DNA of 64,000 bases, taken from Sipunculus nudus. Taxonomy: Eukaryota; Annelida; Sipuncula; Golfingiida; Sipunculidae. A program made the position numbers and the translations under genes. Below the pieces are notes generated by a model. The model saw only the letters and a program-made list of their open reading frames with translations, was not told the origin of the DNA and did no database searches. The stretch lies in the NCBI GenBank assembly GCA_026874595.1, contig CM049308.1, forward strand, positions 94,603,624-94,667,623. The letters are read 5' to 3'. Shown piece after piece: positions 12,831 to 24,800 of this stretch; the first letter of the stretch is position 1, and every line of letters starts with the position of its first letter.

Positions 12831-13199
12831 GGCTAAAATGCTTTTTTTCAAGCTCACATATTCATAAACTTTTTATCAAAATATCTAGAATAATAAAAGA
12901 TGCAGTCCTCTCATTGTTAAAGGTCCAATAATTCTGCCAAAAATCATTCAAGTAAACTTGAACAAAGGCCACCTAAGAATAATTTTTGTGCAATGTTACA
13001 GAAGTTATAATTGAAACACAAATTTTGTGGAAGAACAGTTTTGCAGTCCTCAGTTTGAAATAGACATAATAATGGCCATCAGACCAACAAAAGCTTTTCT
13101 GATATGATTGAAAGAACCATGTCCTAGGATAATTCTTTTGACAGATTGAACAATTCAACTTGACAGTTTCATCATTTATACATTTTAAGCTGAAAGAGG

Positions 13200-14131
13200 C
13201 TAAAATTAAGAGGTTTTTGCCCATAAAAAAACGGTCAATGTAGGTGGCACCACAAAATCTGCAATTTCAAATATGAATCATGTGACCAACATTTGCACAA
13301 CACTTACGAATGCTAGCTTCTGTCATTTCTGAGATTACTATGTCAGTATGCTTACTTGGCCAAATGACTGTTCAAATTTGTTTAACTCCACTAAAATTCA
13401 TCAAATGCAAACCATATGAACAAACTTTAGAGGGTTTGCCTCTGGAGTCATTCGTGCAAAATACTGAACAATTTGGCTGGACCATTTAAAAGAAGACTTT
13501 TAAAGGTTTTTCAGTTTTTCCCTATAAAATCTAAGTAAACTCAGATAGCCAAAAAATAAGCTGAATCCCACAACATTTGATATGTGACAGATTATTACAT
13601 AAAATCTTGGAATGGTAGCTCCTGCCATTCCTGAGAAATTATGGGTTAATGTACAGATGACCAATGACCCCCGTACAAAAAAAGGTCAATGCAGGTGGCG
13701 CCACCAATACCTGAATTTCATATATGACTCATGTGACCAACACTGGCATAAAATTTGGTGATGATAGCTCTGGCCGTTTCTGAAACTGTCATTTTAGTAT
13801 GCTTTTTTGGACAGATGACTAAGTTCAACTTCCTGTAACTTAGCCAAAATTCACCGAACTTGAACCATTCAAACAAACTTGAGAGAGATGGTATAAAAGA
13901 TTATTTCTGTGAAATATTGAACAATTTGGCTTTACCGTTTCATCAGAGAAGATTTTTAAAGGTTTTTTACCTTTTTCTCTATAAAATCTGAGAAAATGCA
14001 TAGTTTTTCAGATGGCTAATTTTTTGTATTAAATTTCATGATGCTAGCTCCAGTCATTTACGAAATAATAATGGTTAACGTACAGACGGCGGACGCCGCA
14101 ACACCTTCCCATTAGCTCACAGGTTCGCTAA
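13200..14131 (+). mobile_element. dispersed element with GGTGGCGCCACC module, first copy
   Basis: Contains repeated modules starting (A/C)GGTGG(C/T)(A/G)CCACCA and running through TATGA(A/C)TC(A/G)TGTGACCAAC. It ends CAGACGGCGGACGCC...AGCTCACAGGTTCGCTAA. A homologous unit lies at 14150-15267. No open frame. Confidence 0.6.
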
Positions 14132-14149
14132 AAATTAACTACAGATGCA

Positions 14150-15267
14150 TATTGAATGCAAAGATATAATACAGATACATCTCACTGATGGCAAAATCTT
14201 GAATTAAGTTGAGTTTGGATACCTATTATTTATAATCCATGTGCAGCCCTCTTTATATACCCACAGAGAGCTGTATACCTGTGATTGTAAACATTGCCTG
14301 GCATAAGGAATATCTAAAATCATAAATCTACATTTTTTAAAAGCTTTTAAAAAACATTCTTGTCAATATTAACCATAGATATCCTGAAATCTGAATGTCT
14401 AGAGGAATGATGTAATGAATGCTGATAAACAGGTGCCAGGCTAGATGTATTTGCTTCACAGATCTTACATATATGGTAAAATGACTCAATTCAATCTTTA
14501 TAATTCAGCCAAAATTCATTCTTTGGAACCATAAAAGACAATTATTAAAAGAATTATTCAGGGGATTATTCTTGTAAAATATTAAACAAATTTGCCTCAG
14601 TGGCATCAGTCAAAAAACATTTTACAGGTTTATAACTCATATGGGAAAATTCAGGAAAATTGCTAAGTTTAGCTTCTCATAACTCAGCCAAAAAATCACT
14701 GAACCAAAACCATTTGAACAAACTTCAGAAAGCACTACCCTAGGATCATTTCTGTTTGATATTAACAATTAGGCCATATGGTTTCAGAGCAGAAGTTTTT
14801 TGGAGCCGTAAGTATAATACGGGCACTGATGACCCCTGTACAAAAAAGGCCAATGCAGGTGGTGCCACCAGTACCTCAATTGCAGATATGACTCGTGTGA
14901 CCAACATTGGCATAAAATTTGATGATGATAGCTCCAGCCATTTCTGAGATTGTAATTTTACTATGCTTTTTTGGACAAAGATTGTTCCAGGAATCATTTC
15001 TGTGAAATATTGGACAATTTGGCTGAACAGTTTCGGAGAAGAAGATTTTCAAAGCTTTTTTAGCTTTTTCCCAATAAAATCTAAGAAAATGCAGTTAGCC
15101 AAAAAATAAGCAAAATCCAAAAGAGTTTTTTAGATGAGTAATTTTTTGCATAAAATTTCCTGATGCAAACTCTTGCCGTTTTCAAGATAGTATGGGTTAA
15201 CGTACAGACAACGGACGATGGACGCCGGACGACACCACACCATCGCATAAGCTCACAGGTTCGCTAA
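14150..15267 (+). mobile_element. dispersed element with GGTGGCGCCACC module, second copy
   Basis: Shares the internal module (GGTGGTGCCACCAGTACCTC near 14857) and the same 3' end (AGCTCACAGGTTCGCTAA at 15250-15267) with the 13200-14131 copy, with substantial divergence. Non-coding. Confidence 0.6.
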
Positions 15268-15829
15268 AAAAAAAAGACAAACATCAGCTAGGCCTTGAAA
15301 ATAAATCTTGGCAGTTTCTCTTCAAAGTATCATGCTTCATCTTCTAAGCAAGCGGCAGTTCATGGATGGGTTGCTCTAGGCATATTGAAGATTGATTATT
15401 GACAGCATGCTGAGAGCATGATTATTTGTCTAAGTAAATGGTCTTCACCACGCATTCACCATAAAAAAGTTTAAACTGTCCCAAACTATAATAATGGCAC
15501 CCCGGGCCGGACCCAGATCACAAAGCACGAACAGCAGTCTTTGATGGTGCTCTTGAAAAGCTTTTTCAGTTTGAAGGCTTATTTTTTCCTAACTGACCTG
15601 CCAATCTTAATTTAATAATGACTGTGTTATCAACACGTATATAGAAATAAACAACAATTTCAATACTGTATATTTACATATAACATTCCAATGGTTCACC
15701 AAATTATGCTTGTCCCCGGACTGTCGCTTTGACCAAAACAGGTCATATGAGGTCATGACCTCGGAGCATCATCGCCTATGTCTGTCCACTTCAGAGGGTT
15801 GTAATATGTACTGAATATGCTGGCAGGAC

Positions 15830-15990
15830 GAGAAAGTTTGTCCGTTGTCCGAGATAGCGAGTTGTCCGCTTTACTGAGTTTACTTTAAACATAATATAGA
15901 GGCAAAATTGAATGGACTGAGATTTAGTGTCCGCATTAGTGAGTTGTCTGCCTTACTGAGTTGTCCGCAAGTAGGAGTGTCACTGAACGA
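15830..15990 (-). mobile_element. pogo/Tigger-like terminal region (right)
   Basis: A run of TTGTCCG...GAGTTGTCCGC...TTACTGAGTT words ends GTCCGCAAGTAGGAGTGTCACTG. The reverse complement begins CAGTGACACTCCTACTTGCG, resembling the start at 8942. It could be the other end of one ancient element whose interior is now filled with nested repeats, or an independent MITE. Confidence 0.35.
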
Positions 15991-16083
15991 ACAGAAGAAA
16001 ATGAATTTTGACCTATAAATTACACAAATGATATAGCATGGACCCAGTTTCAGGTCAAGATGTCAGGAATATTTGTCTGAATG

Positions 16084-16111
16084 TTAGGGTTAAGGCTAAC
16101 CCTAACCCTAC
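16084..16111. repeat. short interstitial telomere-like motif, inverted
   Basis: TTAGGGTTAAGGC is followed directly by TAACCCTAACCCTA, so both telomeric strands meet head to head within 28 bp. Confidence 0.6.
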
Positions 16112-16129
16112 TCCAACTTCATCTGTGAC

Positions 16130-16235
16130 ATCTTTGCCCCAATAACCAGTGGCTGGCCAGATGGAAGGACAATGGACAAAGACCAAACCCTACGGCTCAC
16201 AGAACTTAAAGCCGACAAGAAACTATCCACTCATC
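16130..16235 (+). mobile_element. degenerate 3' end related to the 2.4-kb family
   Basis: GGCCAGATGGAAGGAC...GACAAAGACC...CCTACGGCTCACAG parallels the last 90 bp of copy A (11750-11822), but the terminal hairpin is degraded. Confidence 0.45.
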
Positions 16236-16365
16236 AAATTCAGGACCAAGACTATCCCCAGTGACAAAATCTCATAAATATCCTGCTTTGTAGTATCACT
16301 GACAGACTGATAAAATGCAGAAAGTTCTTGTTTATTGTGACCGTGACAGTATTGTTTCTACACAC

Positions 16366-16490
16366 CTGAGGACACCCTCTTGATTGAGGTCCTGATGCTG
16401 CTACATCTCTCCCCTACTGACAAGTCTACATCAGTAACCACTTCATAACAGATCTCGACGTATCTCACAATATAATGGCCAGTATTTGTG
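16366..16490 (-). CDS. possible downstream exon of the membrane-protein gene
   Basis: The minus strand is open from an AG at 16491-16492 to a GT donor (TCCTCAG|GTGTGT) at 16365. It encodes a stretch with IVRYVEICYEVVTDVDLS and then GERCSSIRTSIKRVS. The exon would be entered in phase 2, which matches the phase at which exon 16604-16863 ends. Against it: the intron would be only about 113 bp, the acceptor lacks a pyrimidine tract, and the residues do not obviously continue an SMP domain. Confidence 0.2.
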
Positions 16491-16603
16491 CTTCACTTAA
16501 TAAGTTTACCTCTTTTGAGTGAACAAATGAGCTGTTATATCCAGAATCCTGCTGTTTTAACTATGAAACTGAGTGAAATAATCACAAATTCTTGAAGACT
16601 TAC

Positions 16604-16863
16604 CATCTGTTGATGAAGAAGTTTACCCATTCTGTGGTTTCACAGTGGCCCTTGAGCGCCCTCTTGCGGTGGACAACGGCTTCAGCATGACGGATGTGTT
16701 GTTCAGTAAGCTGGATGACCTTGCTCCTCCAAATGAGGAACGTCAGCACCACAAGGCCAAATATCCATATAAATGAACACCCAAACAGCCCCAAAATCCA
16801 TGAAAAAATGACGATGAGAGTCACAAATATGTAGAGCAGCAGCTGCTGGTTCTCTCGTGACAC
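16604..16863 (-). CDS. exon: membrane hairpin plus start of SMP-like domain (extended-synaptotagmin-like)
   Basis: A clean 260-bp exon on the minus strand: acceptor TTTTTCAG at 16864 and donor ATG|GTAAGT at 16603. It encodes 86 residues plus two bases, entered in phase 0 and left in phase 2. Residues about 8-50 form one long or two closely spaced hydrophobic spans (LLLYIFVTLIVIFSWILGLF, then IWIFGLVVLTFLIW). A charged linker follows (RSKVIQLTEQHIRHAEA) and then ETTEWVNFFINR. In E-Syt/tricalbin-type ER-plasma-membrane tethers, an N-terminal ER hairpin is followed by a linker and an SMP lipid-transfer domain that opens with an (E)xAEWLN..-W motif. The match is in layout and this short motif only. 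TMEM24/C2CD2-like proteins are an alternative. The rest of the SMP domain and the C2 domains are not found in this window. Confidence 0.5.
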
Positions 16864-17029
16864 CTGAAAAAGGTCAAGGTCAAAATAAATGTCAAAACCA
16901 CACCATATTTTTTTATGAAAGAAAAATTTAAAAAGACAGAATTCACCTGAAAAATGATAATCAGAGAAAAAAAAAGTAAATATGAAACATCTGATACCTG
17001 AATAAAAGGTTTGCAAGGCCAAGGTCATA

Positions 17030-17100
17030 ACAAATTTGTTAATTAAAAACACAAAGCCAAATTTCCAGGTAAAGAAACACCCAGAAAGACCATAATTCAC
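17030..17100 (-). pseudogene. decayed second copy of the membrane-exon segment
   Basis: Plus-strand ACAAAGCCAAATTTCCAGGT...AACACCCAGAAAGACC parallels the exon segment at about 16755-16800 (ACAAGGCCAAATATCCATAT...AACACCCAAACAGCCC). On the minus strand it reads GLSGCFFTWKFGFVF against exon residues GLFGCSFIWIFGLVV, in an uninterrupted frame with the real exon. It is most likely a partial tandem duplication of the exon lying in the upstream intron. Confidence 0.5.
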
Positions 17101-19140
17101 TAGATGACAAGACCGAGGTCACAAGGTCAAGGTAAAGATTAAGGTCCAAACAAACTGGTGCTTAAAACCAGACAATGCTGTAACCTGAACGTCTAGTTAT
17201 ACCATTCATCAGTATCTTGTCATATTAAACAGATTAGAAGATAACAGCCTCATCACACTTTGTACCCAGCACATGTGAACAAACCATGATAAATTAGTTG
17301 TTATGATAACTGCATGGGCAAATATGGCTGTAACCTGAGGTGAGCTGTTCCTACTGGCTCTAAAAATCTAAACTGTTTGTAGAGACACCATAAATACTGA
17401 CAACAAACTGACAGACAGACAGACCTGCAGTATGTCAGCCTTGTACACAGCACCCTAGACATACACACTACAAACTGACACACACAGAGTAAGTTACAAA
17501 AATGTCCACAATAAACACTATATATGGACAAACTGAAATGCTGAAATATGCTAAAATTCTATGGTTTATGCTGAGAAGCACAGTTAGGATGTAAGTTCTG
17601 CTCACAGCAGCTTAGGTGTATATTGTACATGAAGTGAAGAAAAGTGTTAAAAATCTGTCTAAAAATGAGTGAATGCTGAATACACCCACGCCTGAAAGCT
17701 AAAGCACAGGGAGAAAGGGCTGCCAAGAATATACCATGTGTGGCTATGGAAACCTTTTCTGTTTAATTGTGAATCAGCAATAAGCAGATCTGTGTTGGTA
17801 ACATACATCAATATGACTGAACTAGTTCTATCTGTATACCAGGAATCTCATCATATTTACTCAGATATATGTAATCTGGTTGGTGTTTATGATGAGATAA
17901 ATATAGCCTTGTGGATTAAATCAACGAGTGTTAATATTTCCCACACAGTGACATGTATTAAATTAAATAAACAGGAACCATTTACCTTTTCTTTTACAAT
18001 AAAGACTTATTGTTTAAATTATTTAACTTGTCAGACACTTTGTTAAAATTATTAAAATAATTTTTTGACTGTAAGAGGGTCATCTGTGTATTAAATGCAT
18101 GCATGCTACACTGACCATGGACTTTTATTATTACCAATTAACTGTTTATTGAAAATTTAATAATAAAATATTTTTTTTTTCAAAATAAACAGATGATGAT
18201 ACATATATAAATAAATTCTGAAAATAAAGTGTTTGGAGCAAAAATAATTTTATCTGAGTTTGACATTACACGTATATAACATATGGAGTTTTAAAAATCA
18301 TTCATTGGATTACTTTGATATTTCTCAACTTCATTTAAGTAATGAAGTACAGTACAAGTTAGGGTAGTTATTTAAGGCACTGGACTATGGAGCAAAAGAG
18401 CCACAATTCCAACACTAAAGAGTCTCAAAGATAAAATGGTAAAACTCCCATGGAACATCAGGTAGTTGCTTTGATGTAATGACAGGTTTTGAAATATAAA
18501 TTTTCTGTAGCCAATGCTTATAACCTGAAATCCAGAAAGCTTATCATGTAACATATAATTTTTATCAATATTTTTTGCATGGTCACTTGCACCTTCATTT
18601 AACAGACAGTGCCACCAACAGGCCATGGACCTATCTTCTAATTATAAAAAGAAAAAAGAAGATTAAAAAAGCTACCTGAGCAGGTAAGAGAAAAGCCACA
18701 TACCATTCCTGGTGATAGAGATCCACTCAGCTCAGCTTGTAGGATCACTGTTAAGAGGGTATGTCTTGTTACCGAGTGTCAACATACGCTATGAAGCAGG
18801 GTGCCTGAGCATTGATTATACCTGTCACAGACCAGCCCTGGCAGCCAGAAAGTGAGCTGGGACATCCTAAGGTTATCAGATGCTCAGCAGTTTAAATATA
18901 ATCAATATTACAGATACAAGGCTCAGTAACACTGTCACAGTAAACAATGACACTGGTGTACACAGCCTGCCTGGCATGTGAGCAATTTCCAGGACCACTT
19001 TTGACAGTTCCCATTAATCACTTATTATTTGAAACGTCTTTATCCTGATCTATATTGGAACTGATGACCTTGGTCTGTTTAAACTGGTGCACGTTTTGAG
19101 CTGCTGGTCCCAGACGTCAATCACTGATCACAAACTGTAT
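17101..19140. other. intron-like sequence, no firm gene
   Basis: Mostly AT-rich and single-copy looking. One micro-exon candidate is at 18704-18747 on the minus strand: acceptor ACCCTCTTAACAG, 44 bp reading ILQAELSGSLSPGM, donor ATG|GTATGT. It leaves in phase 0, compatible with exon 16604-16863, but needs an unseen partner ending in phase 1. Confidence in that exon alone is about 0.2. Confidence 0.4.
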
Positions 19141-19745
19141 TGATTACTATATGATTTATACTATATGATCTATATCATACTATGTGATTTATACTATATG
19201 ATCTATATCATACTATGTGATTTATACTATATTATCTACACCATACTAGGCGATTTATGCTATATGATCTACACCATACTATGCGATTTATGCTATATGA
19301 TCTACACCATACTATGCAATTTATGCTATATGATCTTCACCATACTATGCGATTTATGCTATATGATCTACACCATACTATGCGATTTATGCTATATGAT
19401 CTATATCATACTATGCGATTTATGCTATATGATCTTCACCATACTATGCGATTTATGCTATATGATCTACACCATACTATGCGATTTATGCTATATGATC
19501 TACACCATAATATGGGATTTATGCTATATGATCTACACCATACTATGCGATTTATACTATATGATCTATACCATTCTATGTGATTTATACTATATGATCT
19601 ACACCATACTATGCGATTTATACCATATGATCTACACCATACTATGTGATATATATTATATGATCTACATCATACTATGTGATTTATACTATATGATCTA
19701 CATCATACTATGTGATTTGTACTATATGATCTATATCATACTATA
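19141..19745. repeat. 33-bp tandem array
   Basis: About 18 units of CTATGCGATTTATGCTATAT + GATCTACACCATA. Because 33 is a multiple of three, two frames stay open for more than 100 codons (Y/I/L/C/D-rich). This is a consequence of unit length, not evidence for a gene. Units vary mainly at TGCGATT/TGTGATT and CTACACC/CTATATC. The two variants are grouped: outer units are TGTG type and central units TGCG type. Confidence 0.95.
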
Positions 19746-20515
19746 TTATACAGATACGTCTTCAACTGAGCTGGCTTTGATTCAGACATGTCTGGCAGGC
19801 TCTCATCAAGATGTGACCATAAGAAAACATAAAGAAATTTAAAAAAGAAACTTAATTGATGACAGAACAAGAGAGCACAGACCTCCACCAACAAAAACAT
19901 CCAGGACTTGATATAATAATCATCTACAAACTTCAATCAAATCTTCCTTGCTACTATGTGCATACATCTACAAGAAATTTAATTAACCTGCGCGAAGCAA
20001 AGGTTATTATTTTCATTCAATTCTCTGTGTGTATGCACATGTCCACAGGATATCTGGAGACGGTATAAAGGATGTTATTGAAATTTATCATTTAGGTTGC
20101 TGCTGCTCATGTACATGTAAGATTTAAGTTTGTCCCTGGGTGATAACCACATTGGAATTTCATGTTTAATATAAATTCATCTGTATCTGTATGATGATTA
20201 ATTTGTCTGCCATGCTTTTGTTGCAATTTTTACTGATGAACAATAGATTAGCCATCATGGTTCAAGTAATGCCAGCTATAGTGCATGAAAAATACTTATA
20301 CATGTATATTAATTTGTGCGAGTGCAGGATTTCTCTGGCTGAGACGTCTGGAGAACAAGGGCCCAGAGTGCCTGATGCTAACATGTGACATGTTCGTATA
20401 AAAACATCTTGTAAAACTGTTTGATTCATTTAATTTTCTATTTTAAATAAGAATTTTATCAATGATTACCAGTTTTGCATTGTTTCATAAAATGAACTGC
20501 TCAAATTATTTAAAA
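19746..20515. other. no gene recognised
   Basis: No supported exon, RNA gene or repeat. Confidence 0.45.
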
Positions 20516-20940
20516 ACAAGAGCAACCCAAAAGCCGAGCTTCCCCACACAAGGGAGCATAATCATACTGGGAGTATTACACTGTGTAAAAATCAGGAGGG
20601 AAGCTCTGTGACCTTGATCTCTGACCTTGTGACCTCAAAATTGATAGGGTTCTTCATCTATGGGTGGGGAGGCCATATGTGAAAGATGAAAGGTTTTGGT
20701 CAACCAGTTTGGCTTAAAATGGGTCCACAAGCTTTCCAAGAAGTGGGTCCTGTGGCCTTGACCTTTGATCCCATGACCACAAAATTGAAAGGCCTTTTCA
20801 TCTGTGGGAGAGTGAGCCATATGTGAAGATGAAAGGTTTTGGTCAAATAGCTTGGCTTAAAATTGGTCCACAAACCAATACCAGGACAGACATGCAGACA
20901 GACAAATGCACAGACGGATGTGTGAACAGAGGCGTTACTA
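20516..20940. mobile_element. dispersed repeat fragment with GACCTTGACCTTTGA units
   Basis: Two to three diverged units of about 145 bp (CTGTGACCTTGATCTCTGACC...CCATATGTGAAAGATGAAAGG) resemble the right third of copy A but are much more diverged. Confidence 0.6.
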
Positions 20941-21379
20941 TATCCCCTCCTGCAACTTCGTTGGAAGAACTAGTTTTGAACAAGTTTTGCAAAGTCAAGA
21001 AATACATGAGGTCAGCAAGTATGCAAAGTGCACCTGAACAGACTTATCTTTGTTTTGCCTGAAGAAATTGACCTCATCTTCAGAGTGTGGGTGGAAGATC
21101 AACCAACCAACCACAAACTGAAAATCAAGTTTATATCTGCAGGCATTTGCATAGAAAGTTTGTACAACTGTGGCTTTTTTTCGATGAATGAATGAAAGAA
21201 TGATAGAACTAGATATTTCTTGGCACTGCAGGTGCCATAGTATCCCCAGAAAATTAATCCCCCCACCCCCTTTTAAGAATAGGCCCCCCATCTTCAGCAG
21301 CATAAATGACACTTGAGAAACTATATTTTTCACCAAATATGGGGGCCAATATGGTTAATCACTCTTGAGAAAAGAGCAT

Positions 21380-22510
21380 TAATCTATTTTACTGAAATGG
21401 GAAGGTAGGCGGCACCACCTGTCTGGTTTACGAGAAAATTTTCCAAGATTGATAGACATGCAAAATTTAAGACCAATACCTTAAACCACTTTGGAGATAT
21501 GAGCAATTTTCACAAAATTCACATGTACTGATGGACACCACGCCAAAACGATTGCAGATGGCACCACCAGTCTTGAGTACAAGTTCGAGGAGTCCAAGAT
21601 CTATGGATATGAACAATTTCAGGCCTACAGGGCAAATCACTGCTCAGAAAAGGGCATTAATTTTTTCTACAAAAACAGGAAGGTAGGTGGCACCACCTAT
21701 CTGGTTTACGAGAAAACTTTCCAAGATGGGTGGGCATGCCAAATTTCAGACCAATACCTTGAACCACTCAGAGATATGAGCAATTTTCACTGAAAGCAAA
21801 TGGCGGATGGACGCCACACAATTACAATTGCAGAGAGTGCCATTAGTCTTGACTACAAGGTGAAGGTATCCAAGATCAATGTACATGCACAATTTCAGCC
21901 CAATCTGTCCATTAGTTTTAGACTTATAATGCTCACAGTACTGTCATGTGGCAATGATGGGGTATTAATAGGCACAAAAACAAGAAAAGAATAGAAGGTG
22001 GGGCCACCTGTCTTCCGCTGAAGACAAAGCTATCCAAAATCTTCCGCCAATTTGATTTTTAAACCAATCCATGCATCCCTTATTGAGATACTAATGATTT
22101 TATGTGATTTTCACCATATATGGTAATATTCAAAGTCAAGGCCACTCTCATAGGAAAAGTCATGACCCCAGTTTAAATATACATCATTCAATAACCAATG
22201 TCTATTTATATGCATAATATGAAAGAAATCTTTCCATTAGTTTTTGACTTATAATGCTCACAGTACTGTTCAGTGGCAATGATGGGGGTATTTAGCTGCA
22301 CAAAAACAAGAAAAGGATAACAGGTGGTACACCACCAGTTTCTGGTACATGACAACACTATCCAAGATCTTCGGTCCAGTTGATTTTAGGATCAATTCAT
22401 GCAAGATTTCTTGATATTTTAAAGAATTTGTGTGATTTTCCCCAAAATTGGACCTATTCAAGGTCAAGGTCCCTCTCCTAGTAAAGGTCATGACCCCATT
22501 TTAAATAGGC
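21380..22510. repeat. diverged dispersed repeats with GGTGGCACCACC modules
   Basis: Modules starting GGTAGG(C/T)GGCACCACCT(G/A)TCTGGTTTACG recur near 21400 and 21690. Related ones (GGTGGTACACCACC; GTGGGGCCACCTGTC) lie near 22325 and 21999. The units contain GAGATATGAGCAATTTTCAC. No coding potential. Confidence 0.6.
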
Positions 22511-22825
22511 TTTTTCCTCTCACCCATATCTATGCTATTGGTAAAGATCTGTAAAGTATTTTTTGAGTTATCACATTCAAACAAATCTCTGCGGTGGCAG
22601 CACGACCGTGCTTAAACCATAGTAAAGTCTAGGGATACAATGAGTGACACAGATTGGTCACATGGTATGCACTGGCCACTTAGTGGTGGAGGGAGTGGAG
22701 GCATAAAACTACACAAAAAAGTAGTCTTTCCTGAAAAAGCATGCTACTTTTAAAAAGTTAAGAGTGGCAGAATGCATAAATGAAACATAAATAAATGAAA
22801 TTTTGGATAATTAGGGTTTAGGTAC

Positions 22826-23063
22826 CTGAAACTCAAGTAAACATCATCTTCTTTCTGGTCATTACTCCTGGATATTGTATCACTCTGTGGACTCAGCTTG
22901 CCTGCTGTAGGGCAGGGACCATACAACACACCCCCTGTACAGCTACACACCTGCTGTATGTAACAGACAAGAGGACACTGACCTTGGGGGAGTGGGAGCA
23001 GTCAGTATCTATCATCATCAAACTCTGTAGCAGGGACCTCAGCCATATACAAAGTGACATTAA
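22826..23063 (-). pseudogene. exon-like open segment interrupted by one in-frame TGA
   Basis: The minus strand has an acceptor (CTTGTATGAACAG) ending at 23064 and a donor (TTTCAG|GTACC) at 22825. One frame between them reads VTLYMAEVPATEFDDDRY, then TGA at about 23003-23005, then LLPLPQGQCPLVCYIQQVCS and on through CTGGVLYGPC, KLSPQSDT and DQKEDDVYLSF. Both sides of the stop look like one protein; a single base change from TGG (Trp) would explain it. Alternatives are a decayed exon, a sequencing error, a selenocysteine codon, or two shorter exons using the internal AAG|GTCAGT and ACAGCAG sites at 22950-22985. Family not recognised. Its phases (in 1, out 2) do not join directly to the exons at 37.4 kb or 16.6 kb. 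Confidence 0.4.
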
Positions 23064-23130
23064 CTGTTCATACAAGAAACATCTGATTCTACATCATTTT
23101 GATTTCAAGACAGATCCTGAATTCCTGTGG

Positions 23131-23283
23131 TAACATCAGGGTTCCCTGGTTATCTGACTTGTCACAGCTCACTGTATCAGCTAACATCAGGGTTCCCTGC
23201 TTATCTGACTTGTCACAGCTCACTGTATCAGCTAACATCAGGGTTCCGGTTATCTGACTTGTCACAGCTCACTGTATCAGCTA
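23131..23283. repeat. 51-bp tandem triplication
   Basis: Three units of TAACATCAGGGTTCCCTGGT...CACAGCTCACTGTATCAGC start at 23131, 23182 and 23233. The third unit lacks four bases (CCCT). Confidence 0.95.
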
Positions 23284-24800
23284 GTTAATCTGGGTTTGAT
23301 ACAGCAGTCATGCATTGTCTTGTTGCATCAGTTCTATAATCAACATTCATGAAAACACAAATTGAGTCTATAGGACAATCAGGCACTGACTTGTTTGTAC
23401 ATGATCATGGGATGAGGACAGATATTCAGTGTTTGACTACTTTCCAAGTGGTTATCAGGATTGCTGGGTTTTCACTGTGAGGTAACTGCTATGGGTTTTA
23501 GACAGGATTATTTGATGGGTTTACACTGTGAGGTAACTGCTCTGGGTTTCAGGATAGATTTCATGGGTTTTCACTGTGAGGTAACTGCTATGGGTTTTAG
23601 ACAGGATTATTTGATGGGTTTACACTGTGAGGTAACTGCTCTGGGTTTCAGGATAGATTTCATGGGTTTTCACTGTCAGGTAACTGACCCAGGTTTTAGA
23701 CAGGATTATTTGATGGGTTTACACTGTGAGGTAACTGCTCTGGGTTTCAGGATAGATTTCATGGGTTTTCACTGTCAGGTAACTGACCCAGGTTTTAGAC
23801 AGGATTATTTGATGGGTTTACACTGTGAGGTAACTGCTCTGGGTTTCAGGATAGATTTCATGGGTTTTCACTGTCAGGTAACTGACCCAAGTTTTAGACA
23901 GGATTATTTGATGGGTTTACACTGTGAGGTAACTGCTCTGGGTTTCAGGATAGATTTCATGGGTTTTCACTGTCAGGTAACTGCTATGGGTTTTAGACAG
24001 GATTATTTGATGGGTTTACACTGTGAGGTAACTGCTCTGGGTTTCAGGATAGATTTCATGGGTTTTCACTGTCAGGTAACTGACCCAGGTTTTAGACAGG
24101 ATTATTTGATGGGTTTACACTGTGAGGTAACTGCTCTGGGTTTCAGGATAGATTTCATGGGTTTTCACTGTCAGGTAACTGACCCAGGTTTTAGACAGGA
24201 TTATTTGATGGGTTTACACTGTGAGGTAACTGCTCTGGGTTTCAGGATAGATCTCATGGGTTTTCACTTTCAGGTAACTGACCCAGGTTTTAGACAGGAT
24301 TATTTGATGGGTTTACACTGTGAGGTAACTGCTCTGGGTTTCAGGATAGATTTCATGGGTTTTCACTGTCAGGTAACTGACCCAGGTTTTAGACAGGATT
24401 ATTTGATGGGTTTACACTGTGAGGTAACTGCTCTGGGTTTCAGGATAGATTTCATGGGTTTTCACTGTCAGGTAACTGACCCAGGTTTTAGACAGGATTA
24501 TTTGATGGGTTTACACTGTGAGGTAACTGCTCTGGGATTCAGGATAGATTTCATGGGTTTTCACTGTCAGGTAACTGACCCAGGTTTTAGACAGGATTAT
24601 TTGATGGGTTTACACTGTGAGGTAACTGCTCTGGGTTTCAGGATAGATTTCATGGGTTTTCACTGTCAGGTAACTGACCCAGGTTTTAGACAGGATTATT
24701 TGATGGGTTTACACTGTGAGGTAACTGCTCTGGGTTTCAGGATAGATTTCATGGGTTTTCACTGTCAGGTAACTGACCCAGGTTTTAGACAGGATTATTT

